Source of the DNA: Acidobacteriota bacterium
Lineage (GTDB): Bacteria; Acidobacteriota; Aminicenantia; Aminicenantales; Saccharicenantaceae
Assembly: GCA_022711665.1 (NCBI GenBank)
Contig: JAKLEN010000008.1
Location: 62,001 to 126,000, forward strand
DNA length: 64,000 nt
Direction: 5' to 3'
The notes under the pieces are model-generated. The model was not told the origin of the DNA, searched no databases, and worked only from the letters and a program-made list of their open reading frames with translations. Shown here one piece after another: positions 8,571-16,996 of this stretch (within the stretch, counting starts at the first letter, position 1; every line of letters begins with the position of its first letter). The position numbers and the translations under genes were made by a program.

Positions 8571-9577
8571 CGGGGCTCTCCGGATTGTTTCATCTTGGCG
8601 ATGGCTTCCATGACGTTCTTGACGGCGGGCGCTTCCGGGCTTCCGGGATCGATCTCGAGGAACTTCCGGAAGAACTCGAGGGCCTTGTCGTATTCGCCCT
8701 TGTTGAGATGGACGAACCCGAGCTTGTGATAGGGCCGGGACCAATCCTTGTTGATCCGGATGGCCAGCTCGAAGTAGCCGACGGCCTCGTCGAGCTTCTG
8801 GTTCGAGAAGAGGATCTCGCCGACATTGTAGGCCGCGGCCTCGTCGTCGGGGGAGAGGGCCAGGGCGTCGCTGAAGGATTTGACCGCGGTATCGAGGTCG
8901 TCCTTCTTGAGCGCGAGCTCGCCCAGGCCGGTCAAGGCCCGGGCGGCCGAGGCCTTGTCCTTGGGCAGCTGGCCCGCCGTCCCGCCGGTCGCTTCCAGGA
9001 CGGCCCGGAAGTCGGCTTCGGCGCCGGCCAGGTCGCCCTTCTCGAGGCGGATCGCCCCGAGGTTGGTCCGGACCTGGAAGATGTCAGGATACTTGCGCAG
9101 GAAGCCCTCGAGCTCGGCCAGGGCCTCGTCGAGCCGGCCCTCTTTTTCGAGGGCGGCGGCCCGGTCGAGGGCGGCCAGGCTCTCGGGATCGGCCTGGAAC
9201 CCCCGGCCGCCGGCGTTCTGCAGCGTCAGGGTGACGCCCGGATTTGGCCGGACCTGGCTGATGGACATCTCGATGAACGAGTCGACATAGCCTTTGAGGG
9301 TGGCCGTGACGCGCCACCGTCCCGTGCCCATGCCGGCCACGGCGAAGCGGCCCTTCTTGTCCGACGTCCCTTCGAGCCGGGTCGTTCCGTCGACGATCTG
9401 GACCACGATCTTAGCCCCGGCCAGGGGCTGGCCTGTTTCGTCTATGACCTGGCCGGTGATCCGGCCGCGGCCGATGTTGTCCTGGGCCGTGAGCGGCCGG
9501 GCGCCCGCCAGGGCGCAGGCGACGGTCAGAACGACAGCCGCCGCCAGGACGGCCGCGCGGCGTGAATAGCGATGCAT
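8567..9577 (-). CDS. secreted carboxypeptidase-regulatory-domain/TPR protein
   Basis: A 336-residue protein with a signal peptide (residues about 1-30, ending LTAQ). Residues about 37-118 form a carboxypeptidase-regulatory-like beta sandwich (GRITGQVIDETGQPLAGAKIVV; KKGRFAVAGM). About residues 130-325 are tetratricopeptide repeats, including LGAIRLEKGDLAGAEADF and YHKLGFVHLNKGEYDKAL. The combination suggests a periplasmic scaffold rather than an enzyme. A GGAGG site sits 6 bases before the ATG. It starts 16 bases after the sulfatase-like gene and overlaps ggt by 4 bases. Confidence 0.82.
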   Translation of the reverse strand: MHRYSRRAAVLAAAVVLTVACALAGARPLTAQDNIGRGRITGQVIDETGQPLAGAKIVVQIVDGTTRLEGTSDKKGRFAVAGMGTGRWRVTATLKGYVDSFIEMSISQVRPNPGVTLTLQNAGGRGFQADPESLAALDRAAALEKEGRLDEALAELEGFLRKYPDIFQVRTNLGAIRLEKGDLAGAEADFRAVLEATGGTAGQLPKDKASAARALTGLGELALKKDDLDTAVKSFSDALALSPDDEAAAYNVGEILFSNQKLDEAVGYFELAIRINKDWSRPYHKLGFVHLNKGEYDKALEFFRKFLEIDPGSPEAPAVKNVMEAIAKMKQSGEPR

Positions 9578-9592
9578 TTCAACCTCCGTGTT

Positions 9593-11722
9593 TCATTTCC
9601 GGGCTTGGCATTCCGCGATGATCCCGTCCAGCTTCTTCCGGTCGGCGGCGTCGAGATCGCCGCCGGCCTTCTCCCGGTAGGCCGTGAGCGGGCCCAGGGC
9701 CTCGGCGAAGCGCTTCTGCCGGTAAAGGGCCAGGCCCAGGTAGAACTTGGCGTCCATGAGCCCGGGATCGAGGGCGGCGGCCGCCGTCATGGCGGCGATG
9801 GCCTCGTCCAGGCGTCCGGCCCGGTAGCGCGCCTGGCCCAGCCCGTAATGGGCGGCGGCGTAGCCGGGGTCGAGGGCGATGGCCTTCTCGAAGTGGGCCG
9901 CGGCCTTCGCGGCCGCGCCGGGATCCCGGCCTGCCTCGAGGAGGGCCAGATCGAGCGTCCCCAGGTTGTTATGGACGACGGGATAGGTCGGATCGACGGC
10001 CAGGGCCGCTTCATAGGCGCTCCCGGCCTTGTCATATTCCTTGAGGTTCCTGAAGCAGATCCCGAGGTCAACCCAGATCTTCGGGTCGCTCTCCATCTGC
10101 GGCAGGGAACGGGATTCGATGAGCGAGGCGGCCTCCCGGAACTCGCCGGCCGCGATGAGGAAGCCCGCGGCGTGGGTGAAAACGTCGTAGCTCTCGGGCA
10201 GGGCGCGGAGACTTTCCATGAGCACTTGCCGGGCCTCGCGGGTCCGGCCGGCGGCTTCGTAGACAAGGGCCAGGTTGACCCGGGCGACGTCGAGGTCCGG
10301 CCGGGCCGCGATGACTTCCTGGAGCATCCTGACGGCCTCCCCGGTCCGGCCGTCGCGGCTCAGGATGAGGGCCCGCATGGCCTTGGTGTGATGGGGGAGG
10401 AGCGCCTTGACGTCATCGGCCGGGCCGAAGGCGGCCTTCTTCGGCGCGGCCGGACCGGCCGCGTAGCCCAGGCTGCGCAGCCGCTCGACGGCCGCCGCGT
10501 CGAGCTTGGCCCCCGTCCCGGAACCGGCGCCCGGCACGTCCTCCCGGGCCAGTCGCGCCAGGGCCTTGCGGTAGGCCGCCAGGTCCTTGCCGGCGGCCAG
10601 GTTGCTGGTCTCGCCGAAGTCGTTGCGGAGATCGTAGAGCTCGGGCAGGGGCGAATCGACGAACTTCATGCGGCCGTCGAGAAAGCCGCGCAGGGGCGCC
10701 CAGCCCCGGCCGTAGTAGGGCGAGAGGCACTCGAAATAGACCGGCGCGGGCGCCAGCTTCCGGCCGGCCAGGGCGGGAGCGAGCGACCGTCCTTCGAGCC
10801 CGGCTGGCTTGGGAATGGCCAGGAGATCGCAGACGGTCGGGAAGACGTCGATGTGGGAGACGGCGTCTTCGGTCCGGCCGGGCCGGACGGCCGGACCGGC
10901 GATGACGAGCGGCACCCACAGCGTCGAGTTGCAGGCCAGGAAGCCGTGCGTCAGCTCGCCGTGGTCGCCGAGGGATTCGCCGTGGTCCCCGGTCAGGACG
11001 ATCACCGTCCTTTCGGCCAGGCCGAGGTCCTTGAGGCGGGCCAGGAGGCGGCCGATCGTCGCGTCGACGTAAGCCACCTCGCCGTCGTAGGGGGCGTCCT
11101 TGAACCGCGACCGGTAGGGCTCCGGCGGGTCGTAGGGATCGTGCGGATCGTAGAAGTGGGCCCACAGGAACCAGGGCTCGCGCCGGCCCTCGAGCCAGGC
11201 CAGGGCCTTGTCGGCGACGTCGGCGGCCGGGGCTTCGGCGAATTCCCGGCCCAGGCCCGGGGCCGCGGCGAACCGGTCGTCATAGACCTCGAAGCCCTGG
11301 GCTAGGCCGAAGCGGGAGTGCAGGGGATAGCCGCCGACGAAGGCCGCCGTGGCGTAGCCGCGCGACCTCAGCAGCTCGGCCAGCGCCAGGGACCCCGCGG
11401 CGACGGCGAAACGGCCGTTATCGCGGACGCCGTGGGCCGGCGGCGCCACGCCGAGGAGCAGGCTGGCGTGGGCCGGCAGGGTCAGCGGGACGTGCGAGAA
11501 GGCCCGGTTGAAGATCCGGCCCGAGGCCGCGAGACCGTCCATGGCCGGCGTGGCGACATGGGACGGATCGTAGCAGCTCAGCCGGTCGGCCCGCAGCGTG
11601 TCCACGGTGATGAGCAGGAGGTTCGCCGGCCGCCCCTCGGCCCGGCCCAGCCGGACGGCCCCGGCGAGAAAGACCAGCGCGGCGACGATGATCCACGTCC
11701 GCGGCGGCCGGTGTTCTTTCAT
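9593..11722 (-). CDS. sulfatase-like hydrolase with C-terminal TPR domain
   Basis: A 709-residue fusion. An N-terminal hydrophobic segment (about residues 8-26) is followed by an alkaline-phosphatase-superfamily domain: LLLITVDTLRADRLSCYDP, HVPLTLPAHASLLLG, GDHGESLGDHGE and HGFLACNSTLWVPL. About residues 430-690 carry TPRs. True sulfatases need Cys or Ser in CxPxR to make formylglycine; here the position reads Thr-Leu-Pro-Ala-His, so this may be a phosphohydrolase-type or non-sulfatase member. The ATG at 11722 is chosen because the promoter -10 box lies just above it, excluding longer readings. It heads a four-gene operon ending with the racemase-like lipoprotein. Confidence 0.82.
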   Translation of the reverse strand: MKEHRPPRTWIIVAALVFLAGAVRLGRAEGRPANLLLITVDTLRADRLSCYDPSHVATPAMDGLAASGRIFNRAFSHVPLTLPAHASLLLGVAPPAHGVRDNGRFAVAAGSLALAELLRSRGYATAAFVGGYPLHSRFGLAQGFEVYDDRFAAAPGLGREFAEAPAADVADKALAWLEGRREPWFLWAHFYDPHDPYDPPEPYRSRFKDAPYDGEVAYVDATIGRLLARLKDLGLAERTVIVLTGDHGESLGDHGELTHGFLACNSTLWVPLVIAGPAVRPGRTEDAVSHIDVFPTVCDLLAIPKPAGLEGRSLAPALAGRKLAPAPVYFECLSPYYGRGWAPLRGFLDGRMKFVDSPLPELYDLRNDFGETSNLAAGKDLAAYRKALARLAREDVPGAGSGTGAKLDAAAVERLRSLGYAAGPAAPKKAAFGPADDVKALLPHHTKAMRALILSRDGRTGEAVRMLQEVIAARPDLDVARVNLALVYEAAGRTREARQVLMESLRALPESYDVFTHAAGFLIAAGEFREAASLIESRSLPQMESDPKIWVDLGICFRNLKEYDKAGSAYEAALAVDPTYPVVHNNLGTLDLALLEAGRDPGAAAKAAAHFEKAIALDPGYAAAHYGLGQARYRAGRLDEAIAAMTAAAALDPGLMDAKFYLGLALYRQKRFAEALGPLTAYREKAGGDLDAADRKKLDGIIAECQARK

Positions 11723-11743
11723 GCGTCCGATCCGAAAGATCCT

Positions 11744-11772
11744 ATTGTATGACAAGGATGCGCCCTTGCCAA
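11744..11772 (-). promoter_or_regulatory. sigma-70 promoter for the sulfatase-TPR-ggt-racemase operon
   Basis: On the minus strand: -35 TTGGCA, 17 bp, -10 TACAAT. The transcript should start about 15 bases above the ATG at 11722, a short leader with only a weak ribosome site. Confidence 0.65.
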
Positions 11773-11805
11773 ACGGCGTTCCGTCAGGTCAAGGGAGCGG
11801 CGCCG

Positions 11806-13425
11806 TCAGGCGCCGGCCGGGACGAGCTTGCGCAGGGTCTTCGACGTCCCCTTCGGCGCCTTGCGCGGGCTGACTGCGCGCGAGGCCGGTCCCGCGGCCT
11901 GCCCGGCCGCGGCGCCGGGCCCGAGGCAGGCCGGGCTGCCCTCGGCTCCCGTCGCGTCCACGGCCAGGACGGCGTAGGCCGTTCCCGCCGTCCGGTCCGC
12001 TCCCCGCCGGAGATACGACAGGGTCCCGGCTGGGACCTCGGCCAGGAGGGTCCGGCCGCCCGCGGTGACGTCGTAGATCCTGTAGGCGGCCGGCGACCCC
12101 GAGGCCGGGGCCAGCCAGGTCAGGACGTGGACGTATTCGCGGAGGATGAGCGAGCGGTTCTCGCGCACGCGGCAGGCCAGGTCCCGCGGCGCCGGAAGAG
12201 CGTCGTTGGGGACGGACGATGCCAGGACGCACCAATACGCCTGCCGGGCCAGCTCGTCCTGTAATGCGGCGGCCGCTTGGGGCGTCGGGAGGGTTTCGCG
12301 CCATCCGGCCAGGGCCGCTTCCGCCCGGGCCAGGGCCCAGTCCTCGACGGCCTCGGTCCAGGTGAAGACGCCGCCGCCGAGGCCGTCGTCAAGAGTTTTC
12401 GTGTCGATATATTCCGGACTGGTCTGCAGGGAGTAGCAGAGGCCCTTCCGGACGATGGCCGCGTCGCAGAGGGGGGCCCGCGACGTCCCGCCGAGGTCGG
12501 CCGGCACGGCGCCGGCCAGCGGCCAGACGGGGAGGGCGACCGAGCAGACCGGTTCGCCCAGGATCGTCCACATGGTCGTCAGCCCGGGCTCCTCGCCGCT
12601 CCGGACGCCGCGGAAGACCGCGGCGGCGGCCGTCGAGGTCCGGTTGATCGAATAGACGGTCCGGATGAAGCCCGCCGGGCGGCCGTCCTGCCCGGACTCA
12701 TAGGGCAGGGGATAGGGATCGACGGCGTCGTTCTTGAGGTCGCGGGCCGCGCGCCGCAGCAGGAAGTCGTGCGTCAGGCCGTCCGCCAGGGCCGCCCCGT
12801 TGAGGAGTTCGACGCCCCGGTCATAGCGGACCTGGCCCGTCCCGGAACCGTCGCCGGTGATGGCGAAATTGGTCCGGACGATGAACCCCATGGGCGCATC
12901 CTCCGGATCGTTCGCGTCGTATTTGCGGTAGGTGTGATTGCCGACCTCGAATATCGCCGCGGCCCCGGTGGCGTCGATGACGCCGTAATTTGCCTTGGTC
13001 GAGCGCCCGGTCGCGTTCGTCTGGACGAGCAGGGCCTCGAAAGCGGCCACGGTCGCGCAGGAGAGAAGGGCCTGCCTCTGGAACGATCCGTTCCCGCCGG
13101 TCGAGGTCCCCTCGAGGTCTTCGGAATTCGAGTTCTCGATGGCGAATCCGGCCTCGTTGACCCCCATCCAGACGGAGGCGGAGCCGCCCACGTCGACCAG
13201 GGCGATGGCCGCCAGGGGGCCGTCGGAGATATAAGCCAACTTGACGTTCTGGTTATCGACGTCCCTGTTCTTCCAGAGCAGGGGGCGGCCGTCGGGCGTC
13301 GCGGCGCCGGAGACGACGGCCGTCGTGCAGTCCTCGGCCCGCGCCGGGGCCGGAAGGGCGAGAAGGAGGAAGAGCGCGGCCAGGAGCGCCGCTGTCCGCT
13401 TGACGATAGCAGCCGGCTGGATCAT
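11806..13425 (-). CDS. secreted Ntn-hydrolase, peptidase C45/choloylglycine-hydrolase-like
   Basis: A 539-residue protein with a signal peptide ending ARAED and then Cys33 in DCTTAVVSGAATPDGRPLLWKNRD. This matches the N-terminal nucleophile Cys plus the xGxNRD block of acyltransferase/amide hydrolases in the C45 and choloylglycine hydrolase superfamily. WMGVNEAGFAIENSNS is a second family block. The C-terminal 100 residues look like an added beta domain (YRIYDVTAGGRTLLAEV). It probably cleaves a linear amide in the periplasm; the substrate is unknown. It lies 65 bases below the TonB receptor gene, separated by a hairpin, and could share its transcript. Confidence 0.72.
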   Translation of the reverse strand: MIQPAAIVKRTAALLAALFLLLALPAPARAEDCTTAVVSGAATPDGRPLLWKNRDVDNQNVKLAYISDGPLAAIALVDVGGSASVWMGVNEAGFAIENSNSEDLEGTSTGGNGSFQRQALLSCATVAAFEALLVQTNATGRSTKANYGVIDATGAAAIFEVGNHTYRKYDANDPEDAPMGFIVRTNFAITGDGSGTGQVRYDRGVELLNGAALADGLTHDFLLRRAARDLKNDAVDPYPLPYESGQDGRPAGFIRTVYSINRTSTAAAAVFRGVRSGEEPGLTTMWTILGEPVCSVALPVWPLAGAVPADLGGTSRAPLCDAAIVRKGLCYSLQTSPEYIDTKTLDDGLGGGVFTWTEAVEDWALARAEAALAGWRETLPTPQAAAALQDELARQAYWCVLASSVPNDALPAPRDLACRVRENRSLILREYVHVLTWLAPASGSPAAYRIYDVTAGGRTLLAEVPAGTLSYLRRGADRTAGTAYAVLAVDATGAEGSPACLGPGAAAGQAAGPASRAVSPRKAPKGTSKTLRKLVPAGA

Positions 13426-13451
13426 GGAGAACTCACCCTCAGGATAAGATG

Positions 13452-13479
13452 GGAGGGGGGACCCGCGGGTCCCCCCTCC
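13452..13479 (-). terminator. hairpin after the TonB receptor gene
   Basis: A 13-bp inverted repeat (GGAGGGGGGACCC / GGGTCCCCCCTCC) with a 2-base loop lies 12 bases past the receptor stop codon. There is no T-run, so it may stabilise the upstream mRNA or attenuate rather than end transcription. Confidence 0.55.
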
Positions 13480-13490
13480 GGAATGAAAGG

Positions 13491-16400
13491 TCAGAACGTA
13501 ACCCGGGCGCCGAGCCGGACGGAACGGACGCCGTAAACGCTGGTGATCTGCTTGTAGGTCGTGCTCAAGGTCTGGTAGGGCGTGGTCGCCGCCGAATACA
13601 GGCGGGCGTAAGGATTCTCGTTGATGTTGATGCCGCTGCGCCCGGCCAGGTTGAAGACGTCGGCGTAGACGCTGAGCTTCACCTTCTTGGCGAAGGCGAA
13701 TTCCTTCTCCACGCGGAGGTCGAGGTTGGTGTAGGACGGCGTCCAGCGCGAGCCGTCGGGCTCGGTCCGGATGCTGCTGGCGTACGTCGACTGGGCCCCG
13801 AAGCCGCTCGGGAAGTAGACGCGGTCGAAGGTCCGTCCCCAGCCGGAGCCGCTCCGGGCCTGGAAGTAGGCGCTGATGATGATGTCGTAGGGCAGGACGT
13901 AGGTGCCCATGAGCTTGAGCTGGAAGGGCCGGTCGAAGGAAACCGAGCCGTAGGCGTAGGTCAGCGTGTTGGGGTTGTCGAACATCGTCGATTCACCCTC
14001 GGTGGCGGAGTAGCCGGGGTCGCAGTTGCCCTTGAACCGGCCGTAGAGGATGGAGCCCTTGAACTGCCAGCGGTGGCTCATCCGCTTGTCGAAGGTCAGG
14101 ATGCCGGCCCAGTATTGCCGCTTGGCGCCCTCGGGATTGACGCCGTAAAAAGTCGGCACGGGGCGGTCATCGCGGAGGCCGTAAACCGTGATGGTCTGGT
14201 CGTCGCCGGTGCCGAAGACGCCGTCCCAGCCGGGGTCGGTCGCGTCGTAGGGCAGCCAAACGAGCCCGTACTCGTCGGTCAGGGTCGCATCGTAGCCGTT
14301 GTACATGTCGACGTCGTCGACGATGTTCTTGTTGACCTTGTAGAGGAATTGCCCGCCGATCCGGAAGTCCCTGGCCAGCTCCTGATCGACGCCGAGCGAC
14401 AGTTCCATGGTGTAGGGGGTCTTGAGGTTTTCGTCGTAGTAATTGAAGGTCGGGTCCTGCTCCTGATAGGAGCTCAGGACATAGGTGTCGCCGTCAACCG
14501 GCAGGTCCATCAAGCCGTTGGCGTTGCGATCGTTCCAGCGGAAATCGAAGGTGCTGGCGCCGAAGATCTGGCCGCCGTTGTACTTGGCTGCCCAAACCGG
14601 CTCGTAGTAGCGGCCGAAGGAGGCCTTGATCGCCGTCTTGCCGTTCCCGAACACGTCGTAGACGACGCCGATCCGGGGCGACAGGGTGGTGAACGAGACG
14701 ACCGTCTTGGTTTGGGTCAGGGCCAGAGCGTCCCAGGGCGAGATGCCCATCGCCGGGTCGGCCTGGATCTGATCGACGAGGGCCTCGAGCAGGATGTTCG
14801 GATTTTCGGAGCCGTAAACCGGGTTGAGCAGTTCGGGACCGTAGTTATAGCGGAGCTCCGGCCGGGACTGCGGCGGCTCGTACTGATAGGAATAATCGAG
14901 CCGCAGCCCGACGTTGATGGTCCAGCGGCCCGTCCTGGCGCTGTCCTGGAGATAGCCCGAGAAGCGGCGGATGTGGTCCTGGACGTCCCACTGGCCGGCG
15001 CTGTCCGGGCAGATCCGGATGCGCAGTCGCCCCTGGCGGGTGCTCGTGTTGTAATAGTAGGGGTTGCCGGCCTCATAGTCGGCCCAGTAGGAGTAATAGG
15101 GATTGGCCCTGTACCAGTCCCGGTGATACTCGGATTGCTCGAACTCGAAGCCCGCCTTGAACTCGTGGCTGGCGCCGAGGAAGTCGTCCTGGAAGCGGGT
15201 GGCCGAGATCGAGGCCAGGGTTTTTTTCCGGATGTAATCGTCGTTGTAGCCGGCCGTCCCCCAATAGACCTTCTGGGTGTTGTCGTAGTAGGTGTACTCG
15301 CCTTCATTGCGCGAGTGGAGGGGGAAATTGCGCCAGACGTAGGTGCCGCGGATGTCGAGGAACGTGTCCTGGTTGAGTATCAGGTTGAACTGGTGTGTCG
15401 TCGTATAGGTGTTCTCGTGGTCCCAGATCCGCGTGTAGGAAAAGTCGGCGTCCGAGCCGAAGCTGTTGTTGTAGACCGGCTCGTAGAGGTGGTTGTAGTG
15501 GAGCATGCCGAAGTACTTGATCTTGGGCGTGATCTGGAAGGTCAGCTTGCCGAAGCCGAGCCATTCCTGGTGGTTCATGTCGTAGTGGGCGCTGGCGATG
15601 CCGAGATTGGCCATGCGGTTCTCGGGCGTCAGCGGGTTGGCCTGTTCGTACTTCAGCCGGCGGCCGTTGATGAAGAACCAGAGGCGGTCCTTGATGATCG
15701 GTCCGCCGAGGTTCAGGGACAGGTCCTTATAATCCGTGAACTTCTCGGGCGGATTGACCCCCAGGGCCAGGACCTGCTCGTCGGAGATCAGGTTCTCGGC
15801 CAGGCCCTTGCTGGCGTAGTAGAAGGTCATGCCGCCGCTGAACTTGTTGCCGCCGCTCTTGGTGACAATATTGACGTAGGTCGAGTCGGTCTGGCCGACC
15901 TCGGCCGGATGGCCGCCGGTCTCGAACTCGATCTCCTCGTAGACATCGACGTTGATGTTGGCCATCGAGTAGTTCGTGGCCGGGTCGTTGAGGGGAACGC
16001 CGTCGAGGGCGTAGAGCTGGCTGCGGACCGTGCCGCCGAGGATCGACGACGTCCGGCGGTACTCGACGCCCTCGGAGATGGCCCCGGGGATCGAGTTCTG
16101 GATGTCATAGAGGTCCCGGTTCATGGGCAGGCTGGCCAGGAACTGGGCGCTGTAGTTGACGTTGGTCTTGGTCGCTTGGACGTCGACGACGGGCGAGGGG
16201 GCCGTCACCGTGACCTCCTCGGAGACCGCGGATACCTCCAAGACGACATCGACTTCGGTCGTCCGCCCGACGCTGACGATAAGTCCGGGCCGTATGACCG
16301 TCTTGAAGCCCGGCAGGGCGACCTTGAGCTCGAAGTCTTTACCCGGCGAAAGGGCGGCGAAGCGGAAGGCGCCGGTTTCGGAGGAAACGAAGTCTTGCGT

Positions 16401-16571
16401 TCCCATCATGGCCGGGCCGGACAGGCTGACGGTCGCGCCGGGGAGCGGATTGTTCTCCGCGTCCAGGACGCGGCCCGAGATCGAGCCGGTCTGCCGCTGG
16501 GCGTAGCCAGCGTTCGTGATGAGGAGCGCTGCCAGTAAAACTAGCAGAGGACGCGACAAGGAAAGCTTCAT
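13491..16571 (-). CDS. TonB-dependent receptor with carboxypeptidase-regulatory domain (Oar-like)
   Basis: A 1026-residue outer-membrane protein. The signal peptide (about 1-24) precedes a regulatory beta domain (GSISGRVLDAENNPLPGATV to about residue 105), a plug (about 110-220, with YALDGVPLNDPA) and a 22-strand-type barrel rich in aromatic strands, ending in terminal Phe (RLGARVTF) as the BAM signal requires. TonB receptors of this kind take up large or complex nutrients; the ligand is unknown. No TonB/ExbBD or SusD gene is adjacent. GGAGGAGG lies 6 bases before the ATG. A secreted Ntn-hydrolase follows downstream. Confidence 0.9.
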   Translation of the reverse strand: MKLSLSRPLLVLLAALLITNAGYAQRQTGSISGRVLDAENNPLPGATVSLSGPAMMGTQDFVSSETGAFRFAALSPGKDFELKVALPGFKTVIRPGLIVSVGRTTEVDVVLEVSAVSEEVTVTAPSPVVDVQATKTNVNYSAQFLASLPMNRDLYDIQNSIPGAISEGVEYRRTSSILGGTVRSQLYALDGVPLNDPATNYSMANINVDVYEEIEFETGGHPAEVGQTDSTYVNIVTKSGGNKFSGGMTFYYASKGLAENLISDEQVLALGVNPPEKFTDYKDLSLNLGGPIIKDRLWFFINGRRLKYEQANPLTPENRMANLGIASAHYDMNHQEWLGFGKLTFQITPKIKYFGMLHYNHLYEPVYNNSFGSDADFSYTRIWDHENTYTTTHQFNLILNQDTFLDIRGTYVWRNFPLHSRNEGEYTYYDNTQKVYWGTAGYNDDYIRKKTLASISATRFQDDFLGASHEFKAGFEFEQSEYHRDWYRANPYYSYWADYEAGNPYYYNTSTRQGRLRIRICPDSAGQWDVQDHIRRFSGYLQDSARTGRWTINVGLRLDYSYQYEPPQSRPELRYNYGPELLNPVYGSENPNILLEALVDQIQADPAMGISPWDALALTQTKTVVSFTTLSPRIGVVYDVFGNGKTAIKASFGRYYEPVWAAKYNGGQIFGASTFDFRWNDRNANGLMDLPVDGDTYVLSSYQEQDPTFNYYDENLKTPYTMELSLGVDQELARDFRIGGQFLYKVNKNIVDDVDMYNGYDATLTDEYGLVWLPYDATDPGWDGVFGTGDDQTITVYGLRDDRPVPTFYGVNPEGAKRQYWAGILTFDKRMSHRWQFKGSILYGRFKGNCDPGYSATEGESTMFDNPNTLTYAYGSVSFDRPFQLKLMGTYVLPYDIIISAYFQARSGSGWGRTFDRVYFPSGFGAQSTYASSIRTEPDGSRWTPSYTNLDLRVEKEFAFAKKVKLSVYADVFNLAGRSGININENPYARLYSAATTPYQTLSTTYKQITSVYGVRSVRLGARVTF

Positions 16572-16870
16572 GAAACCTCCTCCCTGGATAATTGGTTACA
16601 AAGCGCACAGAACGTGCATAATCGATTGTACAAGCCTTACATAACCCATCACGAACAACCTGTAATTAACAACTTTAAAAAACGAATTGCAAGCAAAATC
16701 TTGAAATCGGACGTCCCCGGTTCTTTGCGCGGACTCTAAACCCCGGCCTGATCCGCCGGGATTCGGGAGACACTGGATCTGGGGTTTGACCGAATCGAAC
16801 GACTGATCGATAATCTTGATTGTTGATAGTTGACGTTAAAATATCAATATAGTATATAAGTATTACTTTC
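16572..16870. other. AT-rich intergenic region between TonB receptor and ABC operon
   Basis: This 299-base gap is clearly richer in A/T than its surroundings. It should hold the receptor promoter on the minus strand; a TACAAT box is visible at 16625-16630 but has no -35 box at the right distance. On the plus strand it ends with a near-consensus promoter. No gene is seen. Its right edge runs directly into the last codons of a solute-binding-protein gene, making it a likely rearrangement junction. Confidence 0.55.
16830..16858 (+). promoter_or_regulatory. sigma-70 promoter for the ABC transporter operon
   Basis: -35 TTGACG, 17 bp, -10 TATATA. Transcription would start near 16865, inside or just before the binding-protein remnant, and run into the permease genes. 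Confidence 0.65.
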
Positions 16871-16996
16871 ATCGCCACTGGCGACCGGTGGGCCCTGGCC
16901 CTTCAGGAGATCTGGAGCGGCAAGGACGCCCAGAAGGCCCTCGACGAAGCGGCTTCCGATATCGACCGGCTGGTGGCAGATGCCTATAAAAAATAG
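16871..16996 (+). pseudogene. 3' remnant of an extracellular sugar-binding protein gene
   Basis: Translation in the frame ending at the TAG 16994-16996 gives about 41 residues (RWALALQEIWSGKDAQ, KALDEAASDIDRLVADAY) that match the usual C-terminal helix of ABC sugar-binding proteins. The stretch overlaps the start of the first permease by 17 bases, as intact binding-protein genes often do. An in-frame stop at 16850-16852 and lack of any ATG or ribosome site show that the rest of the gene, normally about 400 codons, is missing. The promoter at 16830-16858 stands directly in front, so most of the gene appears deleted or replaced. Confidence 0.75.

Noticed and set aside
13449-16538. Open frame of about 1000 codons on the plus strand opposite the TonB receptor
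   Set aside because: It mirrors the codon structure of the GC-rich receptor gene, has no ribosome site and its protein is a low-complexity Val/Gly/Asp/Arg mixture without domains.
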